This document shows positions 46,624 through 55,584 of a DNA stretch of 64,000 nucleotides, piece by piece. Position 1 is the first letter of the stretch, and each line of letters starts with the position of its first letter. This stretch comes from Helicobacter sp. (lineage in GTDB: Bacteria; Campylobacterota; Campylobacteria; Campylobacterales; Helicobacteraceae): contig NZ_JALEIK010000038.1 in assembly GCF_022770205.1 (NCBI RefSeq), positions 165,816 to 229,815 on the forward strand, in the 5' to 3' direction. The notes beneath the pieces are model-generated. The model searched no databases, had not been told where the DNA came from, and saw only the letters and a program-made list of their open reading frames with translations. Both the position numbers and the translations under genes were made by a program.

Positions 46624-49600
46624 AATCTCCAGCCCAATGTGCCAATGGTAGAGAGATTATATTGGTTTTTTGTAAATTCGTTAATTAGGCTTAGTCGCAC
46701 AAATATTGATTTTAAATTAATCTCTCCCGTTGCACCAAGGGTAATAGAATAAGAATCTAAATGATGTTTTTGTAAAAAGGGAAGATTTACAAAGTCATTA
46801 AAAGACACAGAGTTTAAAATTTCTTTTCCGCTTAAGCGATAATCATAGAGTAAAAATCCAGAAAGTTTGCTTGTGTTTTGGTGTGTGTAGTCTAAAGTTA
46901 GTCCTGCGGTGATTGTTGTTGAGTTATGCGTGATTGCATCATAGGATTTTGCAAACAATCCCCCATTTTCACTAAAGCTGTCCTGATATGTGTAATGGTA
47001 AGAAAGATATGCAATAGGGGTTAAAGTAAAAGAAGTGTTAAAAAAGTCTTTTGAGATTCCTAATTGTGCGCTTGCAAGATAGTTATTGTAGTTTGCAGAA
47101 ATCTCTTGGGCATTGATAATTTGTCTATTGATTGTGTTATTGCCTCTGCTTAGAGTGATTCCGCTTATTAGATTAAAAGGCGTCATATTGTAGAGATAAT
47201 TTAGCCCTAAAGATACATTTTTGGTTTTTATATCGGCTTGAGAAAATTGCATTGTGGAATCTTGGAGCTGAAGATGTAGGCTTAACGCATCTTTTGAATT
47301 TGCAGTTTCTCCAAAGGAGATGTTTAATCCATAAGCTTGACCATCATAATCCTTGCCAAGGTGTTTTTTAAATCCGGGTGCAATGTAAAAAAACTTATCT
47401 TGATTTTCAATATCTTGCATAAAGGTATAATAGGCATCGCTCTCTAAACTTGCAATATGCAGTGCATTAGAAGCAGTCGTATGGACTGGATTTAGAGCCA
47501 TCAAAGTGTTATTTTGTAATGCGTGTGTTTGCTGTGAGATAATATTTTCAGTGGATTTTAAATAAGCATTTTGTTCAATGCTGTTTAAAATCTCTTTAGC
47601 ATTTTGTGCAGAGCTCGTATCTAACTCCGAAAAGAAAGCTTCGTATTGTGGAGAGAGATGAGAGGTTGTTCTTATTGTGCGCAAAGTATTTCCCATTGTG
47701 GAATTTGGGACTTCATAAGCATTTGGTTTTAACTGTGGAGTTACGATTATGCTTTGGTTGGAGTCTGGTTTTATTTGTTTATTAATTGTTAAATTATCAC
47801 CATCAAGTATAAAAACTAAGCTTTGTGTATTTGCAATAACAACTTCACTGAAACTTCCTAAATAGTTTCCTAAATCTCCTAAATCAATCTTTACTTCTTT
47901 CCCTGGGGTATAATAAGCCACTAAAGGAACATAGGTAAGTTTTCCACCTTCTATTAGATAAGCATTGGCTATAAGTTTTGAATTTTTAAAATCACCAAAT
48001 TCAAGCTCTAAAGTGCCATTTTGTTTTTGGGTGTATTTTCCAATAACCCTTAAATCTTTTAAATCATTATCCCCTGCGTGCACGATTCCTTCATTGTGTA
48101 AATCCCCTGTGATTTCTCCATTGCCCTTTAATGTCCCACTCTGTTCTACATAAACATTACTAGAGAGTTTTCCTCCGCTATCATTGCGCTTGATAAGTCT
48201 AATGCCTCCCTTCTTAATAATCGTCGCGCCTTTGTAGCTGTTCTCTCCGCTAAGTGTTAATATGCCATCCCCTATTTTGATAAAGCCAACATTAAGTCCA
48301 TCTAATTTTTGTGGTTTATTAGCAGCGTCGTTTCTATGTGTGCTAGCATCCCATTTGCGCTGTTGTATGGAATTGCTAAATTCTGCATCATTTCCTTGTG
48401 TGTCCAATGAATAATAAGCAGTTTCTTGCTCGCTTTGGTAAGTTTGGACATCGCTATCATTTAATCGGTTTGCGTCAAGTTCGCTTAGTCCTTGTAATGC
48501 TTTTTCTATATCTAAAATTCCACGCCCAAAAATCTCTTCCTTTTTGACCATTATTGCGCCATCTTGTGTTCCATCATTATCTTGTATGGTGTCTAAATTA
48601 TCAAGCACTTCTTGCACGCTTTTATCTGCATCTTTTAAATCTTTATAATATTCTTTTAAATCTGCCTTTTTTTCTTCGTCTGTTGTTGGAACAGAAGTAT
48701 CAAGATAAACAAGGAGATATTTAAAGTTATTCGGCTTGCCTTGTGATACACTGCGCACAATCATTTTTGGAGCTTTGTAGTCTCTATTGGCTGTGCTTAA
48801 AAGCACATCAGCAATTTGCTTGCCATTTAAAAAGGGATATTTCTCTGCTACAAGTGCCGCAGCACCACTGACAACAGGAGCTGCCATAGAAGTTCCACTT
48901 TTTTTGGAGTAGCCATCCTTTTTGCTAGAATCTACATTATTGACATCATAGCCTGCTGCTGTGATTCCGTAATTGATGGCGTCTTTAAATCCGTTGCTAA
49001 AATCTACCACTCCTCTAGGGGAAACGATGAGTTTATCGCCTTCTCTTTGAATATTGCTAGAGTCTAATGCTCCCACAGCAAGCCAAGATTGCACACTCTC
49101 ATCAAGGCTTGGGAGGGAAGCTTGCAAAGAAGGGGAGAGCATTCCTTCATTGCCAGCTGCAAATACACTTAAAATTTGCTTCTCCTTTGCTAGTTGATAA
49201 AGTTGAGAGGAGGTAGGATCTCCTTTTGTAAGATAGAGCAGAGAGTATTCTGGAGTATAAGTTGTAGATTTTTTTAATTCACCTTGATGTGATTCTAAGC
49301 CTTGCAAGGGATAAATATTAACCCCCCAGCTATTATTGATAACTTTAATATTTTTATTAGAATAAAAGTCATATAAGTTTGGAATATTCTGAGAATAATT
49401 AACACCACCCACACCAAAAAATTTTGCATCATAGGCTACACCATAAGGCTTTGTAGTATCTAGCTTTGCACCAAGTGCGATTCCTGCAACATGGCTACCA
49501 TGTGTGGCTTGTTGAAAGTTTGGATTAGTAAAATCATTAGGATAAATAATTCCTAAATCCTTATTTTGTAAATTGATATGATTAGTATTAAATGCGTCAT

Positions 49601-49730
49601 CAACAATTCCTATTGCAATATTTTTCCCCGTGATTCCTCCTTCGTGTGCCTTTTGCGTATTGTGCAATTGAAAATCAGTAAGTGCGAAACTTTGTGCAAT
49701 GCAGGCAAAGAATAGAATCATTAAGCGCAT
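46620..49730 (-). CDS. Autotransporter with subtilisin-like (S8) serine protease passenger
   Basis: 1036 residues, surface-exposed or secreted protease. Signal peptide 1-16. The S8 triad is complete: Asp44 in IAIGIVDDAF, His77 in THGSHVAGIA, Ser281 in SGTSMAAPVVSGAAALVAE; oxyanion Asn194 in AAGNEG. After the protease come an autotransporter-repeat stretch (IKIGDGILTLSGENSYKGAT) and a beta-helix region. The C-terminal 270 residues form a barrel ending LGWRF. The barrel includes several alternating strands such as SLGLNYLYNMTPFNLISG. No close relative in Helicobacter comes to mind with certainty; SabA- or VacA-type autotransporters lack this triad. Confidence 0.93.
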   Translation of the reverse strand: MRLMILFFACIAQSFALTDFQLHNTQKAHEGGITGKNIAIGIVDDAFNTNHINLQNKDLGIIYPNDFTNPNFQQATHGSHVAGIALGAKLDTTKPYGVAYDAKFFGVGGVNYSQNIPNLYDFYSNKNIKVINNSWGVNIYPLQGLESHQGELKKSTTYTPEYSLLYLTKGDPTSSQLYQLAKEKQILSVFAAGNEGMLSPSLQASLPSLDESVQSWLAVGALDSSNIQREGDKLIVSPRGVVDFSNGFKDAINYGITAAGYDVNNVDSSKKDGYSKKSGTSMAAPVVSGAAALVAEKYPFLNGKQIADVLLSTANRDYKAPKMIVRSVSQGKPNNFKYLLVYLDTSVPTTDEEKKADLKEYYKDLKDADKSVQEVLDNLDTIQDNDGTQDGAIMVKKEEIFGRGILDIEKALQGLSELDANRLNDSDVQTYQSEQETAYYSLDTQGNDAEFSNSIQQRKWDASTHRNDAANKPQKLDGLNVGFIKIGDGILTLSGENSYKGATIIKKGGIRLIKRNDSGGKLSSNVYVEQSGTLKGNGEITGDLHNEGIVHAGDNDLKDLRVIGKYTQKQNGTLELEFGDFKNSKLIANAYLIEGGKLTYVPLVAYYTPGKEVKIDLGDLGNYLGSFSEVVIANTQSLVFILDGDNLTINKQIKPDSNQSIIVTPQLKPNAYEVPNSTMGNTLRTIRTTSHLSPQYEAFFSELDTSSAQNAKEILNSIEQNAYLKSTENIISQQTHALQNNTLMALNPVHTTASNALHIASLESDAYYTFMQDIENQDKFFYIAPGFKKHLGKDYDGQAYGLNISFGETANSKDALSLHLQLQDSTMQFSQADIKTKNVSLGLNYLYNMTPFNLISGITLSRGNNTINRQIINAQEISANYNNYLASAQLGISKDFFNTSFTLTPIAYLSYHYTYQDSFSENGGLFAKSYDAITHNSTTITAGLTLDYTHQNTSKLSGFLLYDYRLSGKEILNSVSFNDFVNLPFLQKHHLDSYSITLGATGEINLKSIFVRLSLINEFTKNQYNLSTIGTLGWRF

Positions 49731-49828
49731 ATTAATCCTCTTTAGAAAAGATATAAGGGGAGCATTGTAACAAGTAAGAGTTTATTTTTTACTTATGGTC
49801 AGAAAAAAGAGAAAGAATTTTAATTTAA

Positions 49829-49846
49829 GAATCCCAAAAGGGATTC
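49829..49846 (-). terminator. Hairpin after the YceI gene
   Basis: Perfect 7-bp stem GAATCCC/GGGATTC with an AAAA loop (49829-49846), followed on the minus strand by an AT-rich stretch rather than a clean T run. It lies just after the YceI stop, so a weak terminator is likely. Confidence 0.45.
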
Positions 49847-49850
49847 CTTA

Positions 49851-50426
49851 CTATTTAAGTGTTCCAGTAACGAAAATATCAACAACATTCCAGCTAATTT
49901 TTAAATGTCCAGGAGCAGCGTCGCTAAGTGCTTTTAATGCTTTTGTTGTATTAGAGAAAGGAGCTAAATCAATTCTACCTTCTGCTGTAAATTCTTTTTT
50001 GCCCATATCTCCATTTTGGATTTTATAAACTAAAGGCATAGTTGTGCTTTGATTATTGATTGTTACTTTTGCAGTGATTGTTCCTACATCTTTACCTTCA
50101 ATGAGGCTAACCAACTCTACTTTAACATCGCCTTTATTGTTTAAAGTGTTAAAGAAAGCATTGATGATGTTGTTAGTAATCACAGGATTGCTCATATCAA
50201 TATCGTTAGGTGATAGCGTAATGCTTGCGCCTACGATTTGTTTTGCAAAGCTTGAATTATCTTTAAATTCAACTTTTGATGTTGTAAATTTACCTTTTAC
50301 GCCTACCATTTGAGGAGCTTTATAGCCTTCAAAGCTAATTTTTATGCTATCTTTATCTAAAGTATTTGCAAAAAGCGCGCTAGATAAAAGCAGTGATCCA
50401 AATGTTGTAGCTAGTAATTTATTCAT
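49851..50426 (-). CDS. YceI-like periplasmic protein
   Basis: 191 residues from the ATG at 50426, the start of a clean signal peptide (MNKLLATTFGSLLLSSALFA). Beta-rich lipocalin-like YceI pattern: LDKDSIKISFEGYKAPQMVG, VKGKFTTSKVEFKDN, then FTAEGRIDLAPFS. YceI proteins bind polyisoprenoids or amphiphiles; the H. pylori relative is linked to acid stress. RBS AAGGAAAA. Confidence 0.8.
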   Translation of the reverse strand: MNKLLATTFGSLLLSSALFANTLDKDSIKISFEGYKAPQMVGVKGKFTTSKVEFKDNSSFAKQIVGASITLSPNDIDMSNPVITNNIINAFFNTLNNKGDVKVELVSLIEGKDVGTITAKVTINNQSTTMPLVYKIQNGDMGKKEFTAEGRIDLAPFSNTTKALKALSDAAPGHLKISWNVVDIFVTGTLK

Positions 50427-50513
50427 ATTTTTCCTTAGTTTTAAATTTTGTAGAATAGGCATTGTAGTTAAAAATTCTAAAAAAGTAAAGGAAATTGAAA
50501 AAAATTGTTTGCA

Positions 50514-51722
50514 TTAAAGATTTTTTTCTGAAACTATGGCGTGCGTGTCGCGTGCAATCATTAACTCTTCATTAGTTGGAATCACGCAAACCTTAACTTT
50601 AGAATCTTTTGTGGAGATAATCCCTTCTTTGCCTATTGCATTTAAGTTTGCTTGTGCATCAAGTGTGATACCTAGGAATTGTAAATGTGAAACAATTTTC
50701 CCGCGAATGTGTTTTGCATTTTCACCCACTCCTGCACAAAATGCGATGGCATCAACGCCTGTTAATGCTGCTGTGTAAGCACCGATGTATTTTGCGACAC
50801 GATAGGCAAAAACTTCTCTTGCAAAACGCGCTTTTAAATTTCCTTCTTCATCAGCAATGAGTAAATCTCTAAAATCACTAGATAGTTCAGAGATTCCAAG
50901 AACTCCTGATTTTTTATTGAGTATGTTTAGCACTTCTTTTGTGCTTAGATTTTCTTTTTGTGTGATGTAATCAATGATTGCAGGATCTAAATCTCCGCTT
51001 CTTGTTCCCATTACAAGTCCTTCAAGCGGGGTTAATCCCATACTTGTATCCACGCTTTTGCCATTTTCAACAGCGCAAATGCTTGAACCATTGCCTAAGT
51101 GGCAAGTGATGATTTTAGAATTTTCTAAAGGAATCCCTAAAAATTCTGCTGTGCGTTTAGAAACATAGCTATGGCTTGTGCCGTGGAATCCATAGCGGCG
51201 GATTTTGTATTTTTCATAATATGTATTAGGGATTCCATACATATACGCACGCGGTGGCATTGTTTGGTGGAATGCTGTATCAAAGACTGCAACCATAGGT
51301 TTATTGGGCATTAAATGCTCACAGGCGCGGATTCCAAGCAAATGCGCTGGATTGTGAAGCGGAGCTAAGTCTGCACACTCTTGAATCTGTTGAATCACTG
51401 CAGTGTTGATAAGAGTAGATTGCGTAAAATGCTCTCCGCCGTGCACAACTCTATGTCCTATTGCTTTAATGCTATCTAGGGATTTTAGGATTCCATCTTT
51501 TGGGCTTATTAGAGCATCTAGTACGAGTTTTATGGCTACTTTATGGTCTGGCATATCCACATCTTGTGCGATTTTCTCCCCCCCCTTTGGCTTGTAACTA
51601 AACTGCCCACCTGCAATTCCGATTCTATCGCATATTCCTGAAGCTAACGCTTCTTCTGTGTCTGTGTTAATAAGCTGGTATTTAAGTGATGAGCTTCCAC
51701 AATTAATGACTAAAATGTCCAT
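50514..51722 (-). CDS. ackA: Acetate kinase
   Basis: Converts acetyl phosphate and ADP to acetate and ATP. Signatures: VINCGSSSLKYQL, GHRVVHGG, FDTAFHQTMP, RRYGFHGTSH, LGNGSSICAV, GTRSGDLDP, and FCAGVGENA. 402 residues. A G8 run (C8 at 51578-51585) encodes KGGE near residue 48, in frame here. Follows pta by 24 bp. Confidence 0.97.
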   Translation of the reverse strand: MDILVINCGSSSLKYQLINTDTEEALASGICDRIGIAGGQFSYKPKGGEKIAQDVDMPDHKVAIKLVLDALISPKDGILKSLDSIKAIGHRVVHGGEHFTQSTLINTAVIQQIQECADLAPLHNPAHLLGIRACEHLMPNKPMVAVFDTAFHQTMPPRAYMYGIPNTYYEKYKIRRYGFHGTSHSYVSKRTAEFLGIPLENSKIITCHLGNGSSICAVENGKSVDTSMGLTPLEGLVMGTRSGDLDPAIIDYITQKENLSTKEVLNILNKKSGVLGISELSSDFRDLLIADEEGNLKARFAREVFAYRVAKYIGAYTAALTGVDAIAFCAGVGENAKHIRGKIVSHLQFLGITLDAQANLNAIGKEGIISTKDSKVKVCVIPTNEELMIARDTHAIVSEKNL

Positions 51723-51746
51723 TTTTTCTCCTTAATTTTGGTGTGC

Positions 51747-52742
51747 TTAGTTATTTTGTGCTTGTAAGGCTGTGATGGCAATCACGCCTACAATATCATT
51801 GCTGCTACAACCACGCGATAAATCATTTACTGCTCCTGCAATCCCTTGTGTGATTGGTCCATAAGCTTCTGCATTAGCAAGTCTTTGGACAAGTTTGTAG
51901 CCGATATTTCCTGCGTCTAAATCTGGGAAGACAAGCACATTTGCCCTTCCTGCAATTTTGCTATCTGGGGCTTTAGATTTACCAATGCTTGGCACAATTG
52001 CTGCATCTAATTGAAACTCTCCATCAAGGGCAATGTCTGGGGCTTGTGCTTTTGCAATTTGCGTGGCTTCAAGGACTTTATCCACATCGGGGTGTTTTGC
52101 ACTTCCTTTTGTGGAGTGTGAAAGCATTGCTACAATTGCTTTCCTTCCTACAAGGGATTCAAAGCTTTTTGCAGAATCCATCGCAATAGAAGCTAGCTCT
52201 TGGGGATTTGGGTTTTGCACCAAACCACTATCGGCAAAAATAAAGATTCCATTTTCGCCATAGTTACAATTTGGAACAACCATTAAGAAAAAGGCTGAGA
52301 CAAGTTTGGAATCCTTTTTCGTCCCTAGAATTTGTAAAGAAGAGCGCAACACATCAGCAGTGGAATTAATAGCACCTGCTACCATTCCATCAGCAACTTT
52401 TAATTTAACAAGTGCCACACCAAAATATAGAGGATTTTCTAGCAGAAGTGTGCGCGCTGAAGATGCGTTTAAGCCTTTGTGCGCACGGAGTTTTACAAAA
52501 AGCTCTACACAAGATTCTAATGCATTGTAACTTTTTGGATTAATAAAAATTGCTTTATTTAAGTCAAACCCCTTGCTGCGCTCTTTTATTGCTTGTTCGT
52601 CTCCAATTAAAATAATCTTTGCGATTCCTTCTTTTAGCGCGATATGCGCAGCTTCTAATGTGCGCAAATCTTCTGTTTCTGGGAGAACAATGGTTTTTAA
52701 ATGCTTTTTTGCTTTCTCTTTAATGCTTTGAATAAAATCCAT
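51747..52742 (-). CDS. pta: Phosphate acetyltransferase (short form)
   Basis: Interconverts acetyl-CoA and acetyl phosphate. 331 residues, the single-domain form with only the PTA_PTB catalytic domain. Signatures: IVLPETEDLRTLEAAHIALK, KVADGMVAGAINSTADVLR, FADSGLVQNPNPQELA, AMLSHSTKGSAKHPDVDKV, VFPDLDAGNIGYKL. Co-transcribed with ackA. Confidence 0.95.
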   Translation of the reverse strand: MDFIQSIKEKAKKHLKTIVLPETEDLRTLEAAHIALKEGIAKIILIGDEQAIKERSKGFDLNKAIFINPKSYNALESCVELFVKLRAHKGLNASSARTLLLENPLYFGVALVKLKVADGMVAGAINSTADVLRSSLQILGTKKDSKLVSAFFLMVVPNCNYGENGIFIFADSGLVQNPNPQELASIAMDSAKSFESLVGRKAIVAMLSHSTKGSAKHPDVDKVLEATQIAKAQAPDIALDGEFQLDAAIVPSIGKSKAPDSKIAGRANVLVFPDLDAGNIGYKLVQRLANAEAYGPITQGIAGAVNDLSRGCSSNDIVGVIAITALQAQNN

Positions 52743-52878
52743 AAAAGTTAGCCTTTGTGTTTAAAATTACATTAATTGTAAGATTTTTTAATAGAAAGCA
52801 GTGTATAAAATAGTAAAAAAGTGTAAAAAAGTTTCAAAGTGTGTAAAATTTTCTCTTAGATGATTGCAAGCAGGAGTA

Positions 52879-53874
52879 TTAAAAGTTTTGTCCTATGTAG
52901 CTTGCCATATCCACTAAGCGTGTAGAATAGCCCCATTCATTATCATACCACGCAACAACTTTGCATTGATGATTATGCACAACTAAAGTGCAATCTGGCA
53001 CAAAAATGCTACTATAAGTGCTACCGATAAAATCCCCTGAAACACGCTTTTCATTATCCACTAAAATTAAATCTTTAAAGTTGGTTTTGCTTGCCTGCTC
53101 AAATGCGGCATTAATGGAATCCTTATCCACTTCTTTTTGCGTGATACAGGTTAAATCTACCACGCTCACATCTGGCGTTGGCACACGGATTGCAAAGCCA
53201 TTTAATCTGCCTTTAAGCTCAGGCATTACAAGCCCCATTGCTTTTGCTGCACCGGTTGTTGTTGGAATCATATTAAGCGCAGCGGCTCTTGCACGGCGCA
53301 AATCCTTGTGCTTAGAGTCTAGTAAGTTTTGATCATTTGTGTAGCTATGGATTGTTGTCATTAAGCCACTTTGGATGGTGAAATTTTCGTGCAAGACTTT
53401 AGCAATGGGTGCTAGAGCGTTTGTGGTGCAACTTGCATTTGAAATCACAGCTTCGCCTTGATATTGCTTGTGATTCACGCCATAGACAAAAGTTGGGGTG
53501 TCTGTTGCAGGGGCGGAGATGATGACACGCTTGATGCCACCATAAAGATGCGCGCTTGCTTTCTCAAGGGCATTAAAAGCACCTGTGCATTCTACCACAA
53601 GTTCTGCGCCATATTTTCCAAAATGCGTTTGTGTAATTTCGCGTGTGCTTAGGATTTGGATATTTTCTTGACTTCCGATTCTAATTGTGTTTTCACTGAG
53701 TTTTTCAACTGCGCTCTTTTTTTGCACGGAATCGTATTTTAGCAAATGCGTTAGCGTGTCAATGGGCATTGTTGTGTTAATTGCGACAAGCTCTAAATCC
53801 TTGCGTTCGCTTAAGATTTTACTTACGCATAAGCCAATCCTTCCTGTCCCATTGACTGCAACTTTTAATCCCAT
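52879..53874 (-). CDS. gapA: Glyceraldehyde-3-phosphate dehydrogenase
   Basis: Glycolysis/gluconeogenesis. NAD-binding VNGTGRIGLCVSK, catalytic Cys in SNASCTTNALAPI (about residue 150), TTIHSYTNDQNLLD, NMIPTTTGAAKAMG, and C-terminal WYDNEWGYSTR. 331 residues. RBS AAGGAG. Divergent from the HU gene. Confidence 0.97.
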   Translation of the reverse strand: MGLKVAVNGTGRIGLCVSKILSERKDLELVAINTTMPIDTLTHLLKYDSVQKKSAVEKLSENTIRIGSQENIQILSTREITQTHFGKYGAELVVECTGAFNALEKASAHLYGGIKRVIISAPATDTPTFVYGVNHKQYQGEAVISNASCTTNALAPIAKVLHENFTIQSGLMTTIHSYTNDQNLLDSKHKDLRRARAAALNMIPTTTGAAKAMGLVMPELKGRLNGFAIRVPTPDVSVVDLTCITQKEVDKDSINAAFEQASKTNFKDLILVDNEKRVSGDFIGSTYSSIFVPDCTLVVHNHQCKVVAWYDNEWGYSTRLVDMASYIGQNF

Positions 53875-53985
53875 CTTTTCTCCTTTAAGATTTAAAATGC
53901 GCGCAAATGCTAATTAAAAATTCCTTACAAAAACAATAAATTTAAGAATTTTTCGCAATAAAAGCCTTGAAAATCCTAAATAGTA

Positions 53986-53994
53986 TGCTAAAAT
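53986..53994 (+). promoter_or_regulatory. Extended -10 promoter of the HU gene
   Basis: TGCTAAAAT with -10 TAAAAT at 53989-53994 and an upstream TGC, an extended -10 element. CGGAGG at 54022-54027 is a strong ribosome site before the ATG at 54034. Confidence 0.55.
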
Positions 53995-54033
53995 AGCGAG
54001 TTTTTAAACTAAAATCCAAATCGGAGGTTCAAA

Positions 54034-54330
54034 ATGAACAAATCAGAGTTTGTTGACTTAGTCAAAGAAGTCGGGGAATTTGAAACAAAAAAAGATGCAG
54101 AAAAAGCGATTATTGCTTTCACGGCTGCTGTTGAAAAAGCACTTTCGCAAAAAGAGAGCATTGAGCTTGTAGGTTTTGGAAAATTTGAAACAATCCTTCA
54201 AAAAGGCAAGGAAGGAATGGTTCCTGGAACTACTAAAAAATACAAAACTCAAGATAAGTTTGTTCCTAAATTCAAAGCTGGAAAAGGTCTTAAAGACGCA
54301 GTTGCTGCTACTAAAAAAGGCAAAAAATAA
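54034..54330 (+). CDS. hup: HU-family DNA-binding protein
   Basis: Nucleoid-associated protein. 98 residues: MNKSEFVDLVKEVGEFETKK, ELVGFGKFETILQKGKEG, a DNA-arm region MVPGTTKKYKTQDKFVPKF, and a Lys-rich C-terminus. The arm is slightly longer than E. coli HU and has Thr/Lys-rich residues in place of RNP. Single-gene unit upstream of a tRNA. Confidence 0.95.
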   Translation: MNKSEFVDLVKEVGEFETKKDAEKAIIAFTAAVEKALSQKESIELVGFGKFETILQKGKEGMVPGTTKKYKTQDKFVPKFKAGKGLKDAVAATKKGKK

Positions 54331-54378
54331 TTCTTTCTTCGCTCCCTTCGCGGAGCATTAGCATTTCTTTTTATCAAT

Positions 54379-54455
54379 GTCCTCGTAGCTCAGCTGGATA
54401 GAGCACACGATTCCTAATCGTGAGGTCATGCGTTCAAATCGCGTCGGGGATACCA
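54379..54455 (+). tRNA. tRNA-Arg, anticodon CCU
   Basis: 77 nt with encoded CCA. Acceptor GUCCUCG pairs with CGGGGAU, D arm GCUC/GAGC, anticodon stem CACGA/UCGUG with loop UUCCUAA (anticodon CCU), and T arm with UUCAAAU. Reads AGG codons. Confidence 0.97.
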
Positions 54456-54459
54456 CTTT

Positions 54460-54490
54460 AAGCCTATGGCTACCTTGTTTAGGCTTTTTC
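54460..54490 (+). terminator. Rho-independent terminator of tRNA-Arg
   Basis: Stem AAGCCTA (54460-54466) with TAGGCTT (54480-54486), 13-base loop, and a T run to 54489. It overlaps the 3' end of the small opposite-strand gene at 54479. Confidence 0.7.
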
Positions 54491-54565
54491 AAATGTTTTG
54501 ATAACCATAATAGAAGCCACAAAAAATGCGATTAAAGCTAGTGTTGCACAGAAAATTCCTATCAT
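54479..54565 (-). CDS. 28-residue single-pass membrane peptide
   Basis: Tiny gene: ATG at 54565 overlapping the stop of the upstream small gene as ATGA, GAGGAAC ribosome site, ending TAA at 54479-54481. The peptide is MIGIFCATLALIAFFVAS followed by IMVIKTFEKA. One hydrophobic helix with a short basic C-terminus. Coupling to the gene before it indicates real translation. Similar paired small membrane proteins occur elsewhere in Campylobacterota as far as I recall; function unknown. Confidence 0.6.
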   Translation of the reverse strand: MIGIFCATLALIAFFVASIMVIKTFEKA

Positions 54566-54792
54566 TTTAGTTCCTCAATTTCTTTTAAAATTTTATAAAC
54601 TCTTTTTAAAAGCAGAGAGATTGCAACACAAGTTAAAACAATCCCTAGCGTGATAAATATACCTCTTATTAAATCAATTTCATTGTAGTTAATCACTGAA
54701 TAGCCAAAAATACCAAATATGGCGGTAAGGAAAGCTAACAGCAAGGCTTTTAAAAAATCAACTTCTAATTTAATTTTGTCTTTTTTGCTCAT
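54562..54792 (-). CDS. 76-residue two-helix membrane protein
   Basis: Start at ATG 54792 gives MSKKDKIKLEVDFLKALLLA and two membrane helices at about residues 14-32 and 40-62. Charged C-terminus LLLKRVYKILKEIEELK. A longer in-frame reading to 54846 is possible. Overlaps the 28-residue gene by 4 bp. Not assigned to a family by name; both ends are cytoplasmic-looking. Stands between tRNA-Arg and the divergent SIMPL pseudogene. Confidence 0.65.
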   Translation of the reverse strand: MSKKDKIKLEVDFLKALLLAFLTAIFGIFGYSVINYNEIDLIRGIFITLGIVLTCVAISLLLKRVYKILKEIEELK

Positions 54793-54916
54793 CAAATATA
54801 GCCTAATAAAAAGTCCGTGGATTATAGCATAAAATAAAATTCTCAAGTTTAAGTTAGGTTTTTATCGGTAGAATACACGCTTAAAAAGTTGGAATCCAAA
54901 TTTATAAAGGGTGATG

Positions 54917-55584
54917 ATGGATAAGATTAGTGTGATGTTTTTAGGATTAGCCTTGGTTGTTAGTAGCGTTGTGTTGGGCTTTAGTGTGGATAGGGCGGTA
55001 AAAAACTTTAAAGCGGGGGAGCGGAGCGTTGTTGTTAAGGGGCTAAGTGAAAAGGAAGTGCAAGCTGATGTGATGATACTTCCGATTAAATTTACGCGCG
55101 CAAATAATGATTTAAACGCCTTGTATAAGGATTTAGAAGCTGATGCGCAAAGGGTTTTGTTGGCGTTTTGGAGCAAATTGGATTGGATAAAATGATAGGC
55201 TTGGGGATTTGTATGGGGGCAATCAAAATGTAACTTATCGCGGCGTTGGAAGTGTGTTGCTTTACACTAAAGAAGTGGCAATTGGCAAAAAGGCGTTAGA
55301 GGGGATTTCAAAGCTTGGAATGGATGGCGTTGTGATTAAGATTGATGATTATGAAGTGGAGTATATTTACACGGGCTTAAATGCGATTAAGCCACAGATG
55401 ATTGAAGAGGCAACGCTTAATGCAAGGGAAGCGGCGATGAAGTTTGCTAAGGATTAAAAGTCAGCTAGGCAAGATAAAAAGGGCTACACAAGGGCAATTT
55501 AGTATCACAAATAGGGATAAGAACACAGCGCATATTAAAAATGTGCGTGTGGTTTCTACAATAGAATATTATTTGGAGGATTAG
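54917..55584 (+). pseudogene. SIMPL-domain (DUF541) protein, broken by three frameshifts
   Basis: Membrane-anchored periplasmic SIMPL-domain gene in three pieces. Frame 1 (54917-55195) has an N-terminal helix, VDRAVKNFKAGERSVVVKGL and VQADVMILPIKF, then a stop. The continuing reading LEQIGLDK and then LYGGNQNVTYRGVGSVLLYT needs one extra T near 55167-55170 and one extra G near 55202-55205. A third shift near 55455 (one T less) joins KFAKD to SQLGKIKRATQGQFSITNRD and ends at TAG 55582-55584. The last codons are followed at once by the glycosyltransferase ATG. Confidence 0.8.

Noticed and set aside
54338..54356. GCTCC/GGAGC hairpin after the HU gene as terminator
   Set aside because: Five-bp stem not followed by an immediate T run; too weak to list as a feature.
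54479..54792. Small membrane pair as a known type I toxin-antitoxin
   Set aside because: No antisense RNA promoter or repeat structure seen and the longer protein does not match Hok/Ldr/Fst-like toxins; left as unknown.
54862..55176. 104-codon minus-strand frame over the SIMPL pseudogene
   Set aside because: Antisense; the plus strand shows a recognisable broken SIMPL gene.
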